A stretch of 5,704 nt of DNA from an uncultured Clostridia bacterium (lineage in GTDB: Bacteria; Bacillota; Clostridia; TANB77; CAG-508), in assembly GCA_948857205.1 (NCBI GenBank), contig CAQPRV010000103.1, positions 1-5,704 of the forward strand, written 5' to 3'. Position 1 is the stretch's first letter; the number at the start of each line of letters is the position of its first letter. The notes beneath the pieces are model-generated. The model worked only from the letters and a program-made list of their open reading frames with translations, had not been told where the DNA came from and did not search any database. The translations under genes were made by a program, and so were the position numbers. Shown piece after piece: positions 1-5,611 of the stretch.

Positions 1-24
1 TCAAAAAAAATCCTATATTTTTCC

Positions 25-68
25 AAGGGAGAAGTATGCCCTTTTTTCAGAACCCATCTGATTTTTTT
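25..68 (+). terminator. Weak candidate terminator hairpins beyond the large gene
   Basis: Two short inverted repeats, each followed by a T run, can be read on the plus strand. The first is AAGGG (25-29) pairing with CCCTT (39-43), running into T42-T47. The second is TCAGA (47-51) pairing with TCTGA (57-61), followed by seven T. Both stems are only 5 bp. They would stop transcription coming from the left. On the minus strand the large gene's transcript would meet only an A+T stem (AAAAAT/ATTTTT, about 8-24), so its own terminator is not clear. In a region this A/T-rich, chance is a real alternative. Confidence 0.22.
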
Positions 69-110
69 CCAAATTCCGCAATATTTAGTTGTCAAAATTC
101 AAACCTCAAC

Positions 111-3100
111 CTATTTGGTGAGAATCCGAGAGCCTATTAATCTAATTATTTTTTTATAACCACTTTTACCTTCGTCATTTTGATATTTCTCTATATCTTT
201 CTTTGATAAAATCAATTTCTTAATTTTATTAATGTCCCTAATAATAATCTCCTGGTTTTTGTTTTTATTTACCTTATTTGTAATTCTAAATCTAATCTTC
301 CTTTGTCCATCACTATTACTTTCTTGTTCAATTTTTAATGTTAAGCCTAAACGAGGATCCATTTCTGAATAACCTGAATGCCTTATTACATTAAACAAAA
401 AATTATTAAATACATTATGTAAACATAAAACACTATTTCCATTAATAACAAAATCATCAAAGCTACTCTTATCAATTGTTAAACATGTATATTCAGATTG
501 TAATAATGCTAACCAGACATCAAACCTATAAGGGGTTGCTTGATGTTTAGCGACTGCAAACCATTCTTTTAGTTGCCTCAAACCCATTTCAAGTTGATCT
601 ATGCATATCTTAACATAATCATGCATACTATTTTCAACATATTTATCAAGAATTATCAATTCATTAAGAATCTTCTGTTTTAATATACTATATACACTTT
701 CACCTAACATTTCCAGTTCACTTTTTAATTTATCTTCTAATATTCCTAAGTAAAGATTTTTTAAGTCTATAGGTTGCATTAATGTATTTTGTCTTTTAAA
801 TATATCTTTGAGAATATCATCTTCAATATATAAGCTTCTATAATTTTCAAACTTCTTTTTATCTGTAAAACTTATAAATTTATGGTTAATAAAATCAATC
901 AATGAATAAATATTTATGTAAAACTTCTCTATTGCATTAATAGTTGATTTTTCTTTAGCATAATCACTTATTATTCCTCTTTTATTAAAATAACTCACTA
1001 GATAATATTCCAAAGTCCCATGTCTTATGCATATGCTTAATAATCTATTAACTTCTTGCACATAATCCTTTTTTATTTCTGTAAAACCTTCAATAAATTC
1101 ATGAAAAGATGCTTCTATCATCTCTTCATTATCACCCAAAAGAAAGTTTATTCTTTCAAAAGTAACTATTATTGCATCTTCTGTAGCATCTTTCAAACCA
1201 ATCCAACCAACATTGATTTTTCCTTTATGTATACAATCTGTAATACTTAAAGCTTCTTTTTCCTGAATCAATTTTTGTTTTTCATTGGACAAAGTCGATA
1301 ATGCATCTTCATCTTTCAAATTTTCAAAATAATCAATAAGTCTTTCAACAATAGCTATTCTCTCATTATTTACATCCTGTTCTAAATTAAGCACTCTCCC
1401 TAAAACATCTGTATTACAAACATTGAAAAGAAAATATGCTAAACACTTCTTAGATTTTTCATCTTCAGGCCATTTTAATTTGCTTGGCAACAGCTGACCA
1501 TATTTATTCATTATTTCTTTATAACTAGAAACAACATATTCACTTGTGTTTTCAGCATTATTAACGCCAAATTTAGTTATATAAATATAAATACAATATT
1601 CAATATTATTTTCTAAAGTTTTCCTAACATTATACATTAACTTTTTATTTAATTGTTTATAGTCAGTTGTTCTTACTAAATAAAATGAAGAAAAATATGC
1701 ATCTAAGTAAATATTAATGGCATCAAAATATCTTTTTTCTTCAGTATATAAATCAAAAAGCTTTTTTATTAAAAGTGTATTTACTTCTTTTTTTTCTTTT
1801 CCCTCTAATGACAAATCAGCTCTATTAAAAATATTTTCTAAATTAGTTAAAGATGCTATTTTTATTTCATGTAAGCTATTAGAAGTTCTATCCAATTTAA
1901 AATTATCTATCACTTCACTAGTTACCTCTGAATATGTTGAAATTTGCCAATCACATAAATATAAAGGAGTACAATATTCTTTATATTTTTTAAAAAATTT
2001 ATCCCTCTTAATATCTGGCAAAAAAAAGGCTAATTTGCTTGGTGTAAAAGTATACATTAGTAATGCAGCAACATATATTAGCTTTTCATATTTTACATTG
2101 CATTCTGTTTCGTGTTCAATAATAACAAATAAACTCATTCCAAAAGTAAGATTATTATATATCCTTTCATATACATCATATCCGCTAATTCGCCTTACAA
2201 ATTCAAAAGTAGTTCCTTCTTTTCGATACAAAGAATTTAACAGAGCAGCAACTTTTTCATATTGCTTATTTCCGTCGAATTCATCTGTACACTTAGCTAA
2301 TAAATTAATCAATGATATATTATTAGAATATGTTTGTAACTGCTTTCTACATTCAATTGCACAGTCATCATATTTGCCTTCACAATATAACTTTAAGGCA
2401 TTATGCACAATTAATTTTTCTTCAATCACCTTTATATAATTCTCATCATCTAATAAAGTTATAATATTATTCCATACTTGATATGGAATATTATGCTGTA
2501 ATTCTTTAACAAGAATTAATATTAACTTTTTATAATCAACATTTTCGTCAAAAGCAAGTGTTGCTGACATTCTTACTATTATCTTTTCAAACAAAATAAA
2601 TTTATCTATAATTCCTAAATGGCTACTCATAGCTAACAAATTTCTCAAAAGCTGCGGTGTTATTACCTCAGAATAATAACACATAAATCTTATATATTCT
2701 TTATAATAATTGCAAAAATTAATATCATCACATACCTCGTCCAGTTTCTCGAAATATGTATCTAGTTTTGAAGCAAAATACCTTTGTCCAATATCCTCTG
2801 CAACTTTATCACTTAAAATCCGTAAATAAATCCTTATTTTTGAATCAGTACAATTTTTTATTAGTTCACCATAATACCTAAAAAAATCTGTCCTATTATG
2901 GTTATTTCTCAAAAGCATTAACTTTGACTCTACAAGCCAATAGCTATAACCAAATTCTTTTTCTGCAACAGACAATATATTATCGCTGGTATTAATATTA
3001 CCATTCATATATTCTATTTCAAATTGTTTTCTTAATTTAATAAATCTATCTATTTTTTTCTTATTTAAAATCATCAGTGCTACTAGAAAATTTAATTCTT

Positions 3101-3377
3101 TTTTATTTTCATCCGATAATTCTTTTTCATTATTCAATAATCTTTTTTCTTTTCTATATATAAATGGTATAACTTTTTTCAGATTAATATCATTATATGA
3201 TTGTGGAAACATTTCATCTATCAATAATTTTTTATATTTCTTAGTTACAATTACATTTTGCAATATACTTGACATATCAAATAAATTATAATATAACTTT
3301 AATATAATAAAACTTCTTTCAAAATTTATATTACCTTTTAACATACTAATCAATATTTTCATTTGGTTTTTTTTCAT
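111..3377 (-). CDS. Large TPR-like helical protein with C-terminal GHKL (histidine-kinase-type) ATPase domain
   Basis: The protein has about 1088 residues. The body up to about residue 700 is almost all amphipathic helix, with TPR-like pairs near 325-350 (EGKYDDCAIECRKQL) and 540-565 (EEKRYFDAINIYLDAY). A conserved-looking segment follows: KGKINVGWIGL near 717 and CIRHGTLE near 783-790. A helical stretch around 915-945, containing LKEWF at 936-940, sits where a histidine kinase has its dimerisation helices, but I see no clear H-box. Residues about 983-1088 look like a GHKL ATPase: N box NNFLFNVIRHSG (991-1002), a strand RFRITNK (1029-1035) where the G1 box should be but without DxGxG, and a G2-like loop EGKSGYKKI (1069-1077). 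No signal peptide or membrane segment is visible, so it is probably cytoplasmic. ATP binding and a signalling or defence role are inferred from the fold; no substrate or partner can be named. The start chosen is ATG 3377 (MKKNQMK) behind GGGGGAG. ATG 3389, four codons upstream and in frame, is possible, but its AAGGA lies only 1 nt away. Confidence 0.88.
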   Translation of the reverse strand: MKKNQMKILISMLKGNINFERSFIILKLYYNLFDMSSILQNVIVTKKYKKLLIDEMFPQSYNDINLKKVIPFIYRKEKRLLNNEKELSDENKKELNFLVALMILNKKKIDRFIKLRKQFEIEYMNGNINTSDNILSVAEKEFGYSYWLVESKLMLLRNNHNRTDFFRYYGELIKNCTDSKIRIYLRILSDKVAEDIGQRYFASKLDTYFEKLDEVCDDINFCNYYKEYIRFMCYYSEVITPQLLRNLLAMSSHLGIIDKFILFEKIIVRMSATLAFDENVDYKKLILILVKELQHNIPYQVWNNIITLLDDENYIKVIEEKLIVHNALKLYCEGKYDDCAIECRKQLQTYSNNISLINLLAKCTDEFDGNKQYEKVAALLNSLYRKEGTTFEFVRRISGYDVYERIYNNLTFGMSLFVIIEHETECNVKYEKLIYVAALLMYTFTPSKLAFFLPDIKRDKFFKKYKEYCTPLYLCDWQISTYSEVTSEVIDNFKLDRTSNSLHEIKIASLTNLENIFNRADLSLEGKEKKEVNTLLIKKLFDLYTEEKRYFDAINIYLDAYFSSFYLVRTTDYKQLNKKLMYNVRKTLENNIEYCIYIYITKFGVNNAENTSEYVVSSYKEIMNKYGQLLPSKLKWPEDEKSKKCLAYFLFNVCNTDVLGRVLNLEQDVNNERIAIVERLIDYFENLKDEDALSTLSNEKQKLIQEKEALSITDCIHKGKINVGWIGLKDATEDAIIVTFERINFLLGDNEEMIEASFHEFIEGFTEIKKDYVQEVNRLLSICIRHGTLEYYLVSYFNKRGIISDYAKEKSTINAIEKFYINIYSLIDFINHKFISFTDKKKFENYRSLYIEDDILKDIFKRQNTLMQPIDLKNLYLGILEDKLKSELEMLGESVYSILKQKILNELIILDKYVENSMHDYVKICIDQLEMGLRQLKEWFAVAKHQATPYRFDVWLALLQSEYTCLTIDKSSFDDFVINGNSVLCLHNVFNNFLFNVIRHSGYSEMDPRLGLTLKIEQESNSDGQRKIRFRITNKVNKNKNQEIIIRDINKIKKLILSKKDIEKYQNDEGKSGYKKIIRLIGSRILTK

Positions 3378-3560
3378 AAACTCCCCCATTTCCTTTTAAT
3401 GTCTGCAATATAAATAATGTTCTTTGGAATTTCTGGCTATCTGTATAACTATAGTTCCTTTTTGCTGGTAAAGACTTTAATTTATTGAAGATTTTTCTTC
3501 TTTTACTAACCTGTTCTGCGTCAATCTCACAAGGTATTTTTTACTGCATTTAAAAATCAT
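3346..3560 (-). pseudogene. Remnant of a small gene overlapping the start of the large gene
   Basis: From just after a stop at 3541-3543, a frame stays open for 64 codons to a TAG at 3346-3348. That stop is 30 bp inside the large gene. The peptide starts KIPCEIDAEQVSKRRKIF, continues through NYSYTDSQKFQRTLFILQ, and is basic and protein-like, but it has no ATG or GTG start. In another frame, ATG 3560 opens a 27-codon peptide beginning MIFKCSKKYLVRLTQ that ends at 3477. One frameshift in the A-rich stretch near 3495-3510 would join the two into a single gene of roughly 80 codons. The tail overlap is what one expects of a gene once translated together with the large gene, so this may be a decayed operon partner. 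I do not recognise the family. It could also be chance, as A-rich sequence often stays open. Confidence 0.4.
3381..3387 (-). promoter_or_regulatory. Ribosome binding site of the large gene
   Basis: GGGGGAG on the minus strand lies 3 nt before ATG 3377. It favours that start over ATG 3389, which overlaps the site itself. The spacing is short, so the alternative start is not excluded. Confidence 0.45.
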
Positions 3561-3579
3561 CTTTTCAAAATATAAATAA

Positions 3580-3608
3580 TTTATAATACTATAAAAAATT
3601 ATAATCAA
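3580..3608 (-). promoter_or_regulatory. Candidate sigma-A promoter for the large gene
   Basis: On the minus strand TTGATT (3603-3608) and TATAAA (3580-3585) are separated by exactly 17 bp. The -35 box matches consensus at 4 of 6 positions and the -10 box at 5 of 6. Transcription would start near 3573 and give a leader of about 200 nt through the small remnant before the large gene. The region is so A/T-rich that similar matches arise by chance. Confidence 0.35.
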
Positions 3609-3625
3609 ACTAATAAAAAATTTTT

Positions 3626-3784
3626 TTAATCTATTAAACTACTAATGTTTTCTACATTAAATTCATTATTATTCAATTTAAGCATTTTATTGTTTAGCCG
3701 ATGCATTGAAGGGGATGATGACCCAGAGAAGAGGAGAATTGATGCATTTATGAAATTATAATAATATATTCTAATAGTGAAAAA
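3626..3784 (-). pseudogene. Possible gene fragment, unrecognised
   Basis: A minus-strand frame runs open from the stop at 3785-3787 to a TAA at 3626-3628, in the same phase as the decayed gene upstream. Its last part, from ATG 3706, begins MHRLNNKMLKLNNNEFNVEN and is 26 codons long. That ATG has no ribosome site. The stretch 3696-3745 is clearly richer in G+C than the sequence on either side. The plus strand also has a 38-codon frame here (3645-3761) ending in IEGDDDPEKRRIDAFMKL, so the coding strand, if any, cannot be settled by eye. No family is recognised. Confidence 0.2.
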
Positions 3785-4113
3785 TTAATTCACATTTCCT
3801 TTATTGTCTGACCATCCAACCCATTTTTCATGTTTATTATAAATCCCAGTTGCATCATGTCTCAACATATTACATACACAATTCATAGCATCAAATTAAT
3901 TTTCAAACAAATATTTAACTTTATGCATACTTTTTTGAAACTTTCTATAAATAATATTTTCCCCTCTAAATTCCTGTATTCTTCCTTTTTCAGAAACATT
4001 ATATATCTTAATTTTTTACCAATATTTACATACTAAATTGTTGTTTTTCTTTCTCATTTTCTATCTGTAAATCTTTTTATAAGAATCAATTCAAGCTCTC
4101 TAATAAAATTTTA
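3785..4113 (-). pseudogene. Decayed gene with in-frame stops and frameshifts
   Basis: Protein-like stretches follow one another on the minus strand but in changing frames. They are RELELILIKRFTDRK (ending 4054), KDLQIENEKEKQQF (4035-4076), then in a third frame IYNVSEKGRIQEFRGENI to KVKYLFEN (3899-4015). A TAA at 3896-3898 interrupts this frame, which then continues FDAMNCVCNMLRHDATGIYN and ends WSDNKGNVN at 3787. The first pieces are charged and coiled-coil-like; the tail is a compact Trp/Asp/Gly-rich end. I cannot name the family. The coiled-coil-then-short-tail form reminds me of C-terminal ends of plasmid mobilisation proteins, or of another toxin tip, but this is only a resemblance. A plus-strand open frame of 68 codons covers the same bases and is its antisense shadow. 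Confidence 0.45.
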
Positions 4114-4130
4114 TTTTTTATTGCTAATGC

Positions 4131-4301
4131 TTATATTAAAATTAAATAATATACTATAAGATAAAGACCTTTGTATTTAATATGCAAATGCCAAAAAGAA
4201 ATCATATTGTATTCAATTTCATTAACATAATATCTAATATTCTTTAATTGCCTATCAGATACATTTATTATCTCAAAAAATACTTTATAAAATTTTCTCC
4301 C
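4131..4301 (-). pseudogene. Truncated second copy of the 114-residue immunity-like gene
   Basis: Bases 4191-4292 match 4581-4682 without gaps and with about five differences, and both copies are read in the same protein frame. The fragment reads RKFYKVFFEIINVSDRQLKN, then IRYYVNEIEYNMISFW, against RYYVNEIEYNMVSFW in the intact gene. After the shared Trp the copies diverge but stay alignable (HIKYKG against DIEYKS). This copy then continues about 11 more codons to a TAA at 4131-4133. Its frame is closed upstream by a TAA at 4302-4304, so the N-terminal half is missing. An ATG at 4314 in another frame begins MSKIRE, faintly like the MSKEK start of the intact gene, which would fit an internal deletion. 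No start codon or ribosome site is usable, so it is very probably not functional. Confidence 0.8.
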
Positions 4302-4349
4302 TTATTTTTGACATTATAACTAGTGTATTGTATCATTGATATTTAGCAT

Positions 4350-4379
4350 ATCTGTCACCTCTATTTAGAAGTGACAGAT
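4350..4379. repeat. Inverted repeat at the end of the transposase remnant
   Basis: ATCTGTCAC (4350-4358) and GTGACAGAT (4371-4379) are perfect 9-bp inverted repeats around a 12-base loop. The transposase stop codon (4361-4363) lies in the loop. It may be part of the IS end or a hairpin terminator of the old transposase gene. No T run follows on the minus strand, so a terminator role is doubtful. Confidence 0.45.
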
Positions 4380-4558
4380 GGAATCACTGGATATAGTGAT
4401 ATTAGTTTTTCTCTGGCATCTCCGGTTTGAAAATGCCACTGTATTTTAGCTGTATCCTGATTACGTTCTGCTTCCCATGCAGATAACCCGCTCTTAAGCT
4501 TGTCAATTGTAAATATCCGACGTGACAGACATTGCCGTGTCATTAATAAGCTAGAAAC
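4361..4558 (-). mobile_element. IS630-family transposase remnant (C-terminal 65 residues)
   Basis: The peptide RQCLSRRIFTIDKL, then LSAWEAERNQ, IQWHFQTGDAREKL and LYPVI follows the conserved end of IS630-family transposases. In that family a QCLdRR motif, a W..eRN helix, a WqFtt.DAR.KL motif and a LYP ending come after the last catalytic Glu. The fragment starts just past where that Glu would be (first family-like residues SSLLMTRQCL), so the DDE catalytic core is absent and the piece is inactive. Its G+C content is visibly higher than that of its neighbours, as expected of an imported element. Going further upstream, the same frame enters the 114-residue gene in a different frame, so the open frame to 4618 is not a real gene. 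The fragment lies exactly between the intact and truncated copies of the immunity-like gene. Confidence 0.8.
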
Positions 4559-4895
4559 TTTTATATTCAATGTCCGAACACCAAAAAGAAACCATATTGT
4601 ATTCAATTTCATTAACATAATATCTAATATTTTCTAATTGCCTACCAGATACATTTATTATCTCAAAAAATACTTTGTAAAAATTGTTAATATTACCTAA
4701 TTTAAAATCCTGAATATTATAAAATACTAACTTAATTCTTGTATCTCCTTCATGAAATGCACATGTACTCAAACTTAAAATCAAATTATATTCTTTTGTA
4801 CTATCATTATCCATTTCCCTGTACATATTTATAGATTGAACATATCCTGTTTCTTTTACTAATTTATAAATTTCATTTAATTTTTCTTTACTCAT
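4551..4895 (-). CDS. Small immunity-like protein (114 residues), second in the array
   Basis: The product is an acidic, soluble protein of 114 residues without signal peptide or membrane segment. A helical N-terminus (MSKEKLNEIYKLV) is followed by likely strands: EYNLILSLS, IKLVFYNIQDFKL, YKVFFEIINVS, then RYYVNEIEYNMVSFWCSDI. The strand-rich pattern with an F-E-I-x-x-V-S turn and a final S-F-x-C segment is typical of small proteins next to polymorphic toxins, but I cannot assign a named immunity family. The start ATG 4895 overlaps the stop of the preceding toxin-tip fragment (ATGA), with a weak AAGAGA site about 8 nt upstream. The TAG stop (4551-4553) lies inside sequence that codes for the transposase remnant in another frame, so the last residues (KSF) may derive from the insertion junction. 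The truncated copy downstream shows that this gene was once duplicated. Binding and neutralising a cognate toxin is inferred from position only. Confidence 0.75.
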   Translation of the reverse strand: MSKEKLNEIYKLVKETGYVQSINMYREMDNDSTKEYNLILSLSTCAFHEGDTRIKLVFYNIQDFKLGNINNFYKVFFEIINVSGRQLENIRYYVNEIEYNMVSFWCSDIEYKSF

Positions 4896-5171
4896 CTAAA
4901 TTCTCTTTTCAAATGACTTGCATATTCATGCGGTTTTGTCCAATTTGCATACCCTTTTCCCATTCATATATATGGCATAATTTTTTATTGTATTTTTATC
5001 GGCTTTCCGAGACTACACATTCATATTATTTATTACTATGTTTTGTAGTTTGGATTATCCGATTTTTAGTTTTCGGACAGTCCCTTCCCACACATGGAAA
5101 TTATATACCATTACCAGCTCTTTATTTTTTCTATTTTCTAAAATTTGTTTTTCATATTTCTTAATTTCCTA
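4892..5171 (-). pseudogene. Broken toxin-tip fragment(s) before the second immunity-like gene
   Basis: Minus-strand pieces read like protein but not in one frame. From 5168 to 5055 one reads EIKKYEKQILENRKNKELVM and ends VWEGTVRKLKIG. From about 5015 another reads SRKADKNTIKNYAIYMNGK. At the purine run GGGAAAAGGG (about 4954-4963) the protein-like reading moves to the frame GYANWTKPHEYASHLKREFR, ending with a TGA at 4892-4894 that overlaps the next gene's ATG. Joined by one frameshift, the last two pieces give about 40 residues ending just where a toxin would end before its immunity gene. No start codon with a ribosome site is present. The interpretation as a displaced, decayed C-terminal toxin domain rests on position, the stop/start overlap and the repeated toxin-then-immunity layout. 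The toxin class cannot be named. Confidence 0.5.
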
Positions 5172-5231
5172 AATAAATTTTTTAATCTTTATTTATCTCT
5201 TTTACACAGTTTATATTGTTTTTTGAAACTC
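5172..5231. other. Gap after the first immunity-like gene
   Basis: The 60 bases are almost pure A/T. A weak inverted repeat (AAATAAA with TTTATTT) is present but has no G/C pairs. I see no gene, promoter or convincing terminator. Confidence 0.5.
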
Positions 5232-5609
5232 TTAATCATATTCAATGTATACTTTTAATTTATCCTTAACAGCTATACTAATAAAATTAATCAAATCTTC
5301 TACAATCTCTTTTGTTTTTTGAATAATTTCTTCATCTCTTGTATCTAACACTTTTTCATCAAATCTTTTTAATTCATCCAACACAATGCATGGATATTTC
5401 ATTTCCCACTTATTATCGTAAAATCCATTTTGGTTAAAATAACATTCAACAATTCCTTTTTTCTGGAATGTTGGAATAAAACAACCTTCTAAAACTGTAT
5501 TAAAAAATCCAATCCAAATAACCATACCAATTTCACTACCATTTTCATAAGTCCATACTTTTACTTGTCCTTCCCCCTCGAATCCCTTATAATAGTTTCT
5601 GTCTAACAT
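5232..5609 (-). CDS. Probable immunity protein of the preceding toxin (125 residues)
   Basis: The product is a soluble acidic protein (23 Asp/Glu against 16 Lys/Arg) with no signal peptide or membrane helix. The N-terminal half is aromatic and strand-rich (KVWTYENGSEIGMVIWIGFF, then GCFIPTF and VECYFNQNGFY). The C-terminal half is helical (DELKRFDEKVLD, EEIIQKTKEIVEDLINFISI) and ends KVYIEYD. ATG 5609 is chosen because GGAAGGAG lies 5 nt upstream. A TTG at 5624, five codons earlier, would bury that site and overlap the upstream gene. The upstream gene stops only 2 bp before this ATG, so the two are surely co-transcribed and probably translationally coupled. A small acidic protein in that position behind a probable toxin end is a typical immunity protein. 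I do not recognise the family, so the role is inferred from context. Confidence 0.8.
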   Translation of the reverse strand: MLDRNYYKGFEGEGQVKVWTYENGSEIGMVIWIGFFNTVLEGCFIPTFQKKGIVECYFNQNGFYDNKWEMKYPCIVLDELKRFDEKVLDTRDEEIIQKTKEIVEDLINFISIAVKDKLKVYIEYD

Positions 5610-5611
5610 AA

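Noticed and set aside
1..110. A minus-strand frame of about 32 codons (KYCGIWKKIRWVLKKGHTS) after the large gene.
   Set aside because: It has no start codon or ribosome site and is cut by the window edge, and the peptide is not recognised. It is too weak to list as a gene.
1056..2439. Two plus-strand open frames opposite the large gene (1056-1250 and 1717-2439).
   Set aside because: They lie antisense inside a clearly coding 1088-residue gene, have no ribosome site, and their peptides are Ser/Phe/Leu-rich, as expected from the complement of A-rich coding sequence.
3830..4036. Plus-strand open frame of 68 codons.
   Set aside because: It is codon-aligned antisense to the decayed minus-strand gene, has no ribosome site, and its peptide is low-complexity Phe/Ile/Ser-rich.
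4351..4529. GTGACAGA present at 4371-4378 and 4522-4529 with its inverse TCTGTCAC at 4351-4358, suggesting an operator or transposase site array.
   Set aside because: The 4522 copy lies within the conserved Cys-Leu-Ser-Arg codons of the transposase remnant, and flanking bases differ. Only the perfect 4350-4379 inverted repeat is worth listing.
4361..4618. An 85-codon gene starting at ATG 4618.
   Set aside because: Only the last 65 codons match IS630 transposases. The first 20 codons are an off-frame reading of the 114-residue gene.
4913..5164. Plus-strand open frame of 83 codons that could pass for a small membrane protein.
   Set aside because: Its aromatic-rich peptide is the complement of the A-rich toxin-tip remnants on the minus strand, which read more like real protein and end exactly at the next gene's start. 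No ribosome site is present.
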